NCBI GenBank assembly: GCA_030831885.1
Contig: JAURKF010000083.1
Coordinates: 1-10,666 of the forward strand
Length of the DNA: 10,666 nucleotides
DNA from: Flavobacteriales bacterium
GTDB lineage: Bacteria > Bacteroidota > Bacteroidia > Flavobacteriales > UA16
Reading direction: 5' to 3'
Below, one piece after another: positions 1 through 6,199 of this stretch. The notes beneath the pieces are model-generated. The model did not search any database, was not told the DNA's origin, and saw nothing but the letters and a program-made list of their open reading frames with translations. The first letter of the stretch is position 1. Every line of letters starts with the position of its first letter. Both the position numbers and the translations under genes were made by a program.

Positions 1-1029
1 TACCGAATTCGTTTTCAAAACACAGGAAATGCGCCCGCCTTCGATGTGCGCATTGAAGATCAGATTGATATTGCGCATCTCGACCTAAACTCATTTACGC
101 CTGTGGCTGCATCGCATTCGTATAGCACAGTGGTAAATCCCGATGGTATGGTTCAGTTCGTATTCGATAACATTCTTTTGCCCGATAGCGTGCACGATGA
201 ACCTAATTCGCACGGATGGGTGGTGTATCGCATACGTTCATTTGATTCGCTTCAACCGTTGGATGTGATCAATAATTCAGCAGCGATCTACTTTGATGAC
301 AATGATCCGGTGATTACGAATACATATGCACACACCATTTTCGACTGTTCTTTAATTCCGGATCCCAATGGGGTCAATGGAACGTGTGAAGGACAGTCTG
401 TCCTGCTCAATATTTTTCCGGAGTTAGATTACACGGAGTCGTACGCTTGGTCTGTCGAAGGCGTCCAAGTGGGTAATGAGGTCATGTACGAATTTCCGGC
501 CGATGCTTCCGGCAATTACAGCATCGTGCTTAATCGCACGAATCCATTTTGTAGTGAATATGACACACTGAATGTCGAGGTTTGGCCTGTCCCCGGAAGC
601 CTACTGGAAAATAACAATGGTGTCCTTGTTGCTCCTGATGGCGTATCATGGGATTGGCATTTGGATAATGTTTCAATGGATTACAATTTTCAAGAACTCG
701 TCCCAATGGTTGGGGGTAATTATTTGGTTGTCACAACCAATGAATACGGTTGCAGCTCTGTAAGCAACGAACTAAGTGTAATAGTCGAAAATGTGGAGGA
801 ATCCACACTAAACCTGATGAAGGTATATCCGAACCCTACCAGCGCAATGGTGAACTTCACTATTCCGAATGGATTCCGAGGAGTGCGCGTATTCAATGCA
901 ACCGGTGAGTTGATGCATACCGATGCGACTGCAACCGGTCGTCAGCAATTGGATTTTTCCAAGTGGTCATCAGGAATGTATCGTTTGGAAGTGCCCGGTC
1001 TAGGCGGTGTTACAATAATCGTCAAGTAA
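1..1029 (+). CDS. C-terminal part of a secreted multidomain protein with a type A T9SS sorting domain (5' end outside window)
   Basis: The frame is open from base 1, so this is the last 342 residues of a longer protein. An ATG at 46 lies inside a conserved domain and is not the real start. Residues 1-114 look like the DUF11-like/DUF7619 module that precedes the C-terminus of many Bacteroidota surface proteins, seen as the opening YRIRFQNTGNAPAF, then LPDSVHDEPNSHGW and NNSAAIYFDDNDPVITN. Two Ig- or PKD-like modules follow (about 116-197 and 198-264), with cysteines at each end of the first. Residues 270-342 match the type A T9SS sorting domain: KVYPNPTS, a middle FNATGEL strand, WSSGMYRLEV, and a basic last residue. 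From the family, such proteins pass the inner membrane by Sec and are exported by the T9SS, often with the sorting domain cleaved and the product anchored or released. The function of the missing N-terminal part is unknown. Confidence in the secretion class is high. Confidence 0.93.
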   Translation, partial: YRIRFQNTGNAPAFDVRIEDQIDIAHLDLNSFTPVAASHSYSTVVNPDGMVQFVFDNILLPDSVHDEPNSHGWVVYRIRSFDSLQPLDVINNSAAIYFDDNDPVITNTYAHTIFDCSLIPDPNGVNGTCEGQSVLLNIFPELDYTESYAWSVEGVQVGNEVMYEFPADASGNYSIVLNRTNPFCSEYDTLNVEVWPVPGSLLENNNGVLVAPDGVSWDWHLDNVSMDYNFQELVPMVGGNYLVVTTNEYGCSSVSNELSVIVENVEESTLNLMKVYPNPTSAMVNFTIPNGFRGVRVFNATGELMHTDATATGRQQLDFSKWSSGMYRLEVPGLGGVTIIVK

Positions 1030-1045
1030 TACGAAGAATAAAATT

Positions 1046-1077
1046 GAAAAGGCCTCGCAACAATGCGGGGCTTTTTT
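1046..1077. terminator. Bidirectional intrinsic terminator between convergent genes
   Basis: A long hairpin pairs 1046-1059 with 1064-1077 around the 4-nt loop ACAA. The GC-rich core is GGCCTCGCA against TGCGGGGC, with a few G-T wobbles. An A-run lies on the left arm and a T-run on the right, so it can act on both strands. It sits 17 nt after the stop of the secreted-protein gene and overlaps the stop codon of the isochorismate synthase gene (1076-1078) on the other strand. Confidence 0.85.
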
Positions 1078-2032
1078 AATTAATCAAGTTGCGCAACACA
1101 TCAGCCTTCATTTCTGTTTCCATCCACTCGTCATCCGCATTGGAACCTGAAACAATTCCGCCACCGACATGCAATTCGAAATGGTCGTCAAACACCTGCA
1201 TACATCGGAGGTTGACGAAGTGAATTTCATCTTCGTTGCGATATCGCAATCCAATTCGGCCTGCATAAAGTCTGCGTTGAAGAGAAGTGTTGTTCAGAAT
1301 AAAGTTGAATGCGGCACTGCGCGGTAAGCCGCACACTGCCGGGGTTGGCTGAAGTTGCGCAATGATTTTACTTGACTGTTCAATGCCTGAAAAATGAATA
1401 TCAGTTTTAAGATGAATGAGTGGGCCGGCGTGCGCAGTGTAGGGTCCGTTCATGGTGATGTTACTACAATCACATTGCTTGATTGTTTCCAGGATGAAAT
1501 CTGTTACGAGCGATTGTTCGCGGCGAAGTTTGTCATTCCATATTATCTCCTGTGTTTCCGAATAAAGTTGGGTCCCTGCTAAACTTACTGTTCGAAAACG
1601 CGTTGCATGCTTATGCACCAAAAGTTCCGGTGTTGCGCCCATCCAAGTGCCGTATTCGGGATGATGCAGCGCATAAACGAATGCGTCAGGGTAGTGATCC
1701 TTCAGCTTTTGAAAGATAGTATCAAGCGATTGGTTGGATCGCGAAGCATGCTTGATGCAGCTAATTACCACTTTCTCGAGTTTACCATTTTCAATAGCAT
1801 TCAAGGCAGCATGAATGGCTTGCGCATGTTCTTTGCGCGAAGTTTCAGCTTGGGCCGTATTTGCATTATAGGCAGCGAATGGTGCAAGCTCGAGCTCTAT
1901 CGATAGCGACTCATGAATGAATCGACCATGGGTCAAATTAAAAGTAATAGGAGTGCGATGCGGATTGAATTCCTCCGGGAGAACGGTAACTGCGAAAAAC
2001 TCGTTTCTGTTTAATGCTGAATCGATATTCAT
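1076..2032 (-). CDS. menF: Isochorismate synthase (MenF/EntC family, chorismate-binding enzyme)
   Basis: It is predicted to convert chorismate to isochorismate in the cytoplasm, the entry step to menaquinone. The 318-residue protein carries the chorismate-binding fold. LEKVVIS at 85-91 supplies K87, which aligns with the EntC general-base lysine. ATPELL at 133-138 supplies E136, the EntC acid position, 49 residues on (50 in EntC). PTPAVCG at 229-235, YAGRIG at 256-261 and EWMETEMK at 302-309 (metal-binding glutamates) complete the signature. The PTPAVCG motif and the neighbour favour isochorismate synthase over anthranilate or aminodeoxychorismate synthase. It is shorter than E. coli EntC or MenF (about 390-430), with a reduced N-terminal part. 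Its ATG overlaps the TGA of the upstream thioesterase gene (ATGA), implying translational coupling, and fixes the start. An EntC-like siderophore role is possible, but no siderophore genes are present. No menD follows, so other men genes must lie elsewhere. Confidence 0.9.
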   Translation of the reverse strand: MNIDSALNRNEFFAVTVLPEEFNPHRTPITFNLTHGRFIHESLSIELELAPFAAYNANTAQAETSRKEHAQAIHAALNAIENGKLEKVVISCIKHASRSNQSLDTIFQKLKDHYPDAFVYALHHPEYGTWMGATPELLVHKHATRFRTVSLAGTQLYSETQEIIWNDKLRREQSLVTDFILETIKQCDCSNITMNGPYTAHAGPLIHLKTDIHFSGIEQSSKIIAQLQPTPAVCGLPRSAAFNFILNNTSLQRRLYAGRIGLRYRNEDEIHFVNLRCMQVFDDHFELHVGGGIVSGSNADDEWMETEMKADVLRNLIN

Positions 2033-2436
2033 GCTTTCTTCTCTTTCACCATCACCGTTAGCCTGCTCGAAGCTATGAGTTCTTTGTCTTCATCCAGTAT
2101 GTCGATATTCCATATGTGTATCGAGCGTCCCTGATGAAGAATTTTTGCAATGCCTGTGACTATTCCGCTGCGTTTAGACTTGACGTGATTGATATTGAGT
2201 TCTACACCAACGGCAATACCACCCTTTTCCTGTGCTAAAAGGTGTGAGCCATAACTGCCCAAGGTTTCTGCAAGTGCAGCACTCGCGCCACCATGCAGCA
2301 GACCGTAGGGTTGTCGTGTGCGGTGGTCCACCGGCATTGTCGCCTCAACATGACCGGTTGCAATGTACGTGAACTCAATGCCCAATGCGCCGAGCAGTGT
2401 GCTTGATGAAAGCCCGTTTGCTTCGTGAAGACTCAT
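2029..2436 (-). CDS. menI: Hotdog-fold acyl-CoA thioesterase, likely DHNA-CoA thioesterase (MenI/YdiI-like)
   Basis: It is predicted to hydrolyse 1,4-dihydroxy-2-naphthoyl-CoA to the free acid in menaquinone synthesis. The 135-residue protein is colinear with E. coli YdiI/MenI (136 aa): EATMPVDHRTRQPYGLLHGG at 31-50, LAETLGS at 55-61, and INHVKSKRSG then SSRLT near the end. H48 and E57 keep the nine-residue spacing of H54 and catalytic E63 in YdiI. The chosen start is the ATG at 2434-2436. The frame can be extended upstream only to a TTG at 2496, which would add 20 residues that the family lacks. The gene overlaps menF by 4 nt and lies first in the unit, which supports a menaquinone role over a general PaaI-type one. 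The family is promiscuous, so the substrate is inferred mainly from context. A TACTTTAG box lies 4 nt before the ATG, so the transcript may have almost no leader. Confidence 0.87.
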   Translation of the reverse strand: MSLHEANGLSSSTLLGALGIEFTYIATGHVEATMPVDHRTRQPYGLLHGGASAALAETLGSYGSHLLAQEKGGIAVGVELNINHVKSKRSGIVTGIAKILHQGRSIHIWNIDILDEDKELIASSRLTVMVKEKKA

Positions 2437-2524
2437 GGCGCTAAAGTAATTTTTTACTCCATAGCTCGGCGAAGCGATTCCAACTATTTCAAGCAATTTT
2501 TCCGTATAGATTTTCAGTTGAATA

Positions 2525-2555
2525 AAAAAAGCCGCCCAAATTGAGCGGCTTTTTT
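2525..2555 (-). terminator. Intrinsic terminator downstream of the OmpA/TPR lipoprotein gene
   Basis: Perfect 11-bp inverted repeat: AAAAAAGCCGC at 2525-2535 pairs with GCGGCTTTTTT at 2545-2555 around a 9-nt loop. On the minus strand it ends in a T-run and starts 17 nt after the lipoprotein stop codon (2573-2575). It separates this gene from the menI-menF unit. The A-run on the other arm could let it work in both directions, but no plus-strand gene needs it. Confidence 0.88.
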
Positions 2556-2572
2556 AAAATGTATTGAAAGTC

Positions 2573-4273
2573 TTAGAAGTTTGTCTGATCCTTGTGATTG
2601 CGGAATTCTAAATCACTCTTTGCCTTTTCGCCAAGCGTGGCATCCTTTTGAACGGCGTTGCGAAGATTAGTTCCTACACCTGTTCCATCGCCGCTGCGAG
2701 CGCAAATGATAGCGCGCAGATAATCAGCCTTAGCTGACGTGTCGCCGCTGCCATCAATGTCGGTCTTCGCTGCGGTTGCATCCTTATTGAGCAATTTGGC
2801 CAGCGCAGAATTGAAGGTTTTGAAAGTGCCCATTTTGCTCACGGCACTTGAGTAGTTTCCATTCTGGATATCGACGATACCCTTGTTGTATGTTGTTTCA
2901 GAGCCACCGCCTGCCTCGTTGAAGTAGGTCATAGCGCCTTTGCGATCGCCATTTACGCGAGTTACAATTCCCATGTTGTTGGCAGTTTCTGCACATTTCT
3001 TCATGCTGTAAGCTTTGCTCCAATTGGTTTGTGCATCCGCCATTTTGTTTTGCATGTAGTAAACGCACCCTAAGTTGTTGAACGAGCGATAGTCGGCATT
3101 GGGCAACGCGCAAGCTGCTTTGTAAATGGAAGCCTTCTTAGCCAAGTCATCTACCAATGAACCTGCGCGCATCAATTCTTCATACTTCAATTGAGATGGA
3201 TTGCTCGAAGCTATTTGAACAAGCTCTTCGTCGCTATATCCTTGTAAATCGTAATTGATAAGGACGCGGCAACGGCGCAAGTCAGGGAAAATTACTTTTT
3301 CGATTTCTGTATATGTCTTAGAGATGTTTCTAATTTCCTGTTCTCGCTTCTGAAGATCGTTGGTCATCTTCAAAACGTTGATGATAATGTTGCGATCATC
3401 AATGTTTGAAGCCTCCATTGCTGAGCGAAAACCTTCCCAGTCCTCTCCAATAGGAGTCAATGTGAATAGATTTTCGGTCGCATTGATGAGTTTCATTTTC
3501 TTAGCCATATCCATGAAAGCTTTTTTGCCTGCTTCAGCACGCTCATTGGCTAGGTTTTCGTTCCTTAAAATCTCACCTTCAGGAGAAGCATACGCTTTGA
3601 ATTCGATTTTCTTAATGACCAAAGCTGGGTTGTTCGCAACGCTTTTCATCCAGTTTCCTAAACCAATCACATCCTTTTCTTTCAGCTGAGAAGATTCGAG
3701 TACTGAAGAGTTCTTGGCAAAATTGAACTGTGTGCTGTCGTTGGTATAATTGAGAGTTCTGACATACTGATCCTTACTCCACACGCACTTATCGTCATTT
3801 TTCAGGAGATAGGGTGTAGTAATGATGCCTTCTGCAATGGATAACACAGGCAAATCGGATTCTTTACTTCCCATACGGCCATGAATGCGCAGTTCAAGTT
3901 TGCCATTTGCCATTTCGGGCGTGTAAGCAACTCGGTCTGTATGCGAAAAGCTCTTGCCAATTTTGAAGGGGACAACGCTGCCATTTCCTACAGCCTGTTC
4001 ACCCTGATAGTAAGCCGATTTGAATCGAGTTTCCTTTCCGGCATGTACAAAAACGGGAACAGCCTCAATACTAGCTTTTTTAGGGAAATATTTCGGTGGG
4101 AATGTTCCTGAAATGGTAATTGATACAGTATCACCATGAACTTCCAAGGGATTGGGATTTGCTTTAATTCCCATTTCCTGGGCAGCCTTTTCCATTGATT
4201 TCAAATTTGCACAACCAATAATGACAGTTGCGCATAGGAAGGCTGCAAATAAATATAAGCCGGTATTTTTCAT
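2573..4273 (-). CDS. Lipoprotein with OmpA-like domain and C-terminal TPR-like repeats
   Basis: The 566-residue protein begins with a signal peptide ending in the lipobox IIGC, giving lipidation at C21, so it is predicted to be anchored in the outer membrane. Residues 40-155 form a beta-rich region of unknown function. Residues 178-345 are an OmpA-like domain of the Bacteroidota type: QFNFAKNSSVL, IKKIEFKAYASPEG (221-233), NENLANERAEAGKKAF (238-253), then a helical insert (DWEGFRSAMEASN) before FPDLRRCRVLINY. R245 matches the diaminopimelate-binding arginine of OmpA-like domains, but the paired aspartate is S230. Residues about 385-460 resemble TPR units (NNLGCVYYMQNKMADAQTNWSKA; ANNMGIVTRVNGDRKGAMTYFNEA), and the C-terminal part may add degenerate repeats. 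The domain layout resembles DUF3868/OmpA and PorE-like envelope proteins, but I do not assign orthology. It stands alone between its own promoter and terminator. Likely role: linking the outer membrane to peptidoglycan or scaffolding an envelope complex. Confidence 0.85.
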   Translation of the reverse strand: MKNTGLYLFAAFLCATVIIGCANLKSMEKAAQEMGIKANPNPLEVHGDTVSITISGTFPPKYFPKKASIEAVPVFVHAGKETRFKSAYYQGEQAVGNGSVVPFKIGKSFSHTDRVAYTPEMANGKLELRIHGRMGSKESDLPVLSIAEGIITTPYLLKNDDKCVWSKDQYVRTLNYTNDSTQFNFAKNSSVLESSQLKEKDVIGLGNWMKSVANNPALVIKKIEFKAYASPEGEILRNENLANERAEAGKKAFMDMAKKMKLINATENLFTLTPIGEDWEGFRSAMEASNIDDRNIIINVLKMTNDLQKREQEIRNISKTYTEIEKVIFPDLRRCRVLINYDLQGYSDEELVQIASSNPSQLKYEELMRAGSLVDDLAKKASIYKAACALPNADYRSFNNLGCVYYMQNKMADAQTNWSKAYSMKKCAETANNMGIVTRVNGDRKGAMTYFNEAGGGSETTYNKGIVDIQNGNYSSAVSKMGTFKTFNSALAKLLNKDATAAKTDIDGSGDTSAKADYLRAIICARSGDGTGVGTNLRNAVQKDATLGEKAKSDLEFRNHKDQTNF

Positions 4274-4309
4274 TCGGATTATTTAAAGGTTTCTAAAAAT
4301 ATGCAGGCG

Positions 4310-4339
4310 CAAATCTACTAAACCCTGCGGTGTTTCAAA
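4310..4339 (-). promoter_or_regulatory. Bacteroidota-type promoter for the OmpA/TPR lipoprotein gene
   Basis: On the minus strand a perfect -7 box TAGATTTG (4310-4317, consensus TAnnTTTG) follows a -33 box TTTG (4336-4339) after an 18-nt spacer, within the usual range. Transcription would begin near 4303-4306, giving a leader of about 30 nt before the ATG at 4271-4273. Confidence 0.72.
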
Positions 4340-4345
4340 AGGGTT
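4321..4345. promoter_or_regulatory. Inverted repeat overlapping the lipoprotein promoter; possible operator
   Basis: AACCCT (4321-4326) and AGGGTT (4340-4345) form a perfect 6-bp dyad with a 13-nt gap. One arm lies just outside the -33 TTTG and the other lies within the -33/-7 spacer. There is no T-run, so it does not look like a terminator for the upstream panB operon. A repressor or activator site is possible, but a 6-bp dyad can arise by chance. Confidence 0.3.
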
Positions 4346-4394
4346 AGGACTTATTTTGAATGCCTTTTTCAACAATGCACCGTGAAAGGTAGTG

Positions 4395-5096
4395 CTAGGT
4401 TTCAAAGGTTACTCTCAGGAACTCGTTCCAAAGAGCATCGTCAGGGGGAGGTGCAACAATGCAAATGGGAGTTTTCTTCACGGGGTGCATGAACTCGATC
4501 TTTCGCGCATGCAAGTGGATGGAGGCATTGTCGTTGGTGCGTTTAGCCCCGTATTTAATATCACCTTTGATGGGGCAGTTCAGGCTTGCTAGGGTAGCCC
4601 TAATTTGATGATGCCTTCCTGTTTTGGGGTAAACCTCTACGAAGGTATAATTGTCGCTGGCTCCTATTACCTTATAACTTAACTCGGATTCCTTTCGGTT
4701 GGGGCCGGGTTCTGAATAGGCAAAGGTCTTATTCAGTTTTTGATCTTTCCATAAATGATTGATGACAGTGGCCTCCTCAGGAGCAGGGGTGCCTTTCACC
4801 ACGGCCCAATACGTTTTTTGTACTTCGCGATACTTGAACATATTGGAGAGACGGTTCAATGCCTTCGTTGTGCGGGCATAGATTACGATACCGCTTACGG
4901 GACGATCTAGCCTGTGCACGGTGCCAATGAATGCGAGTCCGGGTTTATTATATTTCTGCTTTACATAGGTTTTCACCGTATCGCAGAGTGTTTGATCGCC
5001 ACTGATGTCGCTCTGAATGATGTCCGAATTTCTTTTATTCACCACAACGATGTGATTGTCCTCATATAGCACTCGCAGATTTTCTACGGTGCTCAT
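4395..5096 (-). CDS. RluA-family RNA pseudouridine synthase
   Basis: It is predicted to isomerise specific uridines of rRNA or tRNA to pseudouridine. The 233-residue protein has the RluA/RsuA-type catalytic fold. VLYEDNHIVVVNK at 9-21 is the usual first strand. HRLDR at 61-65 carries the catalytic aspartate D64. YPKTGRHHQIR at 156-166 and CPIKGDIKYG at 174-183 are the other conserved motifs, and IHLHARKIEF at 193-202 follows. There is no N-terminal S4 domain, as in short RluA/TruC-type enzymes rather than RluC or RluD, so the target site cannot be named. I chose the ATG at 5094-5096 because the family begins about eight residues before VLYEDNH. An in-frame ATG at 5163-5165 would add 23 residues of atypical, proline-rich sequence. 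It lies downstream of panB on the same strand with no clear terminator between them, so the two are probably co-transcribed. Confidence 0.9.
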   Translation of the reverse strand: MSTVENLRVLYEDNHIVVVNKRNSDIIQSDISGDQTLCDTVKTYVKQKYNKPGLAFIGTVHRLDRPVSGIVIYARTTKALNRLSNMFKYREVQKTYWAVVKGTPAPEEATVINHLWKDQKLNKTFAYSEPGPNRKESELSYKVIGASDNYTFVEVYPKTGRHHQIRATLASLNCPIKGDIKYGAKRTNDNASIHLHARKIEFMHPVKKTPICIVAPPPDDALWNEFLRVTFET

Positions 5097-5102
5097 AACA
5101 AT

Positions 5103-5201
5103 AGGCTCTTTCGGAGCCTGGCGCCAGTCGCGGGTGCCTTTTGATGCGGGGGGGTGCTGTTCCATGGGACTACTTCGGATTGTATGCGACTAATCAGTCG
5201 C
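5103..5201 (-). other. Hairpin-rich spacer between panB and the pseudouridine synthase gene
   Basis: Three perfect dyads fall in about 100 nt. AGGCTC/GAGCCT (5103-5108 and 5114-5119) has a 5-nt loop and ends 6 nt before the preferred start codon. CTGGCGCCAG (5118-5127) is a 10-bp palindrome touching the first. GCGACT/AGTCGC (5186-5191 and 5196-5201) has a 4-nt loop and lies 18 nt after the panB stop. None is followed by a T-run, so they are not standard terminators. They could affect mRNA processing or ribosome access. A run of seven C on the coding strand lies at 5148-5154. Confidence 0.4.
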
Positions 5202-5219
5202 TGCGTTGAGGGATATTGA

Positions 5220-6035
5220 TCAGTATTGCTCTCTCTCGTTGGGGAAATTTCCGCTTTTTACATCTTGCACATAGCTGCTTACGGCATCGTGTATTTGCTC
5301 TCCGGCATTCATATATCTGCGAAGGAAGCGTGGACTGAAGTCTTGGGTGTATCCGAGCATATCATTTACCACCAGGACCTGTCCGTCGACTGCGGCGCCC
5401 GCACCTATACCTATGGTTGGAATTTCAATAGACTGCGTGACTTTTGCCGCGAGGTTTGCCGGTATTTTTTCCAATACCAGCGCAAAACAGCCGCATTCGT
5501 TGAGGACCGTAGCATCACTCAGGAGGCGCTCGGCTTCCTGTTCTTCTTTCGCTCTGACTTGATACGTCCCGAACTTATATATGCTCTGCGGTGTCAGGCC
5601 CAAATGCCCCATAACGGGAATTCCGGCAGTGAGTATACGTTGTATTGACTCACGGATTTCTGATCCCCCTTCCATTTTGACTGCATGTGCTCCACTCTCT
5701 TTCATGATTCGGATTGCCGAATTAAGCGCTTCTTTCGAATTACCTTGGTATGAGCCAAAAGGCAGATCTACAACCACAAGGCACCGTTTGGCAGCGCGAA
5801 CTACACCTTGGGCGTGGTAAATCATCTGATCAAGGGTGATGGGTAGAGTTGTTTCATGACCGGCCATCACATTGCTGGCACTATCACCAACCAAAATGGC
5901 ATCTATGCCGGCTGCGTCAACCAAGCGCGCCATACTATAATCATAGGATGTGAGCATCGATATTTTCTCCCCGCGATGCTTCATTTCCTGCAGGGTGTTG
6001 GTCGTTATGCGACGAATTTCTTTGTTTACCGACAT
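5220..6035 (-). CDS. panB: 3-methyl-2-oxobutanoate hydroxymethyltransferase (ketopantoate hydroxymethyltransferase)
   Basis: This cytoplasmic enzyme transfers a one-carbon unit from 5,10-methylenetetrahydrofolate to 2-oxoisovalerate, giving ketopantoate, the first committed step to pantothenate and CoA. The 271-residue protein (E. coli PanB is 264) is full length. Visible family features are [20 protein letters not shown] at 25-44, [20 protein letters not shown] at 49-68 with metal ligand D51, [11 protein letters not shown] with D90, VKMEGG with E122, the [11 protein letters not shown] segment at 141-151, and LVLEKIP with the catalytic glutamate E189. [20 protein letters not shown] at 209-228 is the conserved C-terminal core. 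All key residues are present. The ATG at 6033-6035 fits the family start. It is the first gene of a likely two-gene unit with the pseudouridine synthase and is transcribed away from the large T9SS cargo gene. panC and panD are not in the window. Confidence 0.97.
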   Translation of the reverse strand: MSVNKEIRRITTNTLQEMKHRGEKISMLTSYDYSMARLVDAAGIDAILVGDSASNVMAGHETTLPITLDQMIYHAQGVVRAAKRCLVVVDLPFGSYQGNSKEALNSAIRIMKESGAHAVKMEGGSEIRESIQRILTAGIPVMGHLGLTPQSIYKFGTYQVRAKEEQEAERLLSDATVLNECGCFALVLEKIPANLAAKVTQSIEIPTIGIGAGAAVDGQVLVVNDMLGYTQDFSPRFLRRYMNAGEQIHDAVSSYVQDVKSGNFPNEREQY

Positions 6036-6039
6036 AATG

Positions 6040-6047
6040 CAAATGTA
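6040..6047 (-). promoter_or_regulatory. Possible -7 promoter box of panB, almost leaderless
   Basis: The minus strand reads TACATTTG, a perfect TAnnTTTG box, ending 4 nt before the panB ATG. If it is used, transcription would begin at or next to the start codon. I see no good TTTG at the -33 position, which lowers confidence. Confidence 0.4.
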
Positions 6048-6199
6048 ATGTGCAATTAAAAGTCTTCTGTGGCGTTTGCTGACGAATCCATTTATTCGAC
6101 AATCGTATGTTTACAGACGCTGCAACCCATTAAATGTGTGCTCCGTCAATGTGTAGTAATTTGCACCTTGTTTTATACTTCAATACTCTACTTCAGAAC

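Noticed and set aside
1394..1906. Two plus-strand open frames (1394-1582, 1607-1906) opposite menF
   Set aside because: They lie wholly antisense to a gene with intact catalytic motifs, and their translations show no recognisable domain or signal.
2437..2496. N-terminal extension of the thioesterase to a TTG at 2496
   Set aside because: The extension has no family counterpart, TTG is a weak start, and the ATG at 2436 gives the length of YdiI.
3360..4111. Open frames in both directions inside the lipoprotein gene (3360-3689 +, 3802-3984 -, 3881-4111 +)
   Set aside because: They are shadow frames of the 566-residue lipoprotein and have no family features.
4356..4372. TTGAA/TTCAA dyad after the pseudouridine synthase gene as a terminator
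   Set aside because: The stem is short and AT-rich with no proper T-run, too weak to call.
5226..6059. Plus-strand open frames of 67-140 codons opposite panB
   Set aside because: panB is complete and conserved through the whole stretch, and the translations are antisense artefacts.
6083..6098. Small dyad CGAAT/ATTCG in the divergent panB-cargo intergenic region
   Set aside because: Five paired bases with a 6-nt gap are expected by chance, and it does not align with any promoter box.
6134..6199. Upstream ATG at 6134 as the start of the large cargo gene
   Set aside because: It would put 22 residues before a typical signal peptide that begins at the ATG at 6200.
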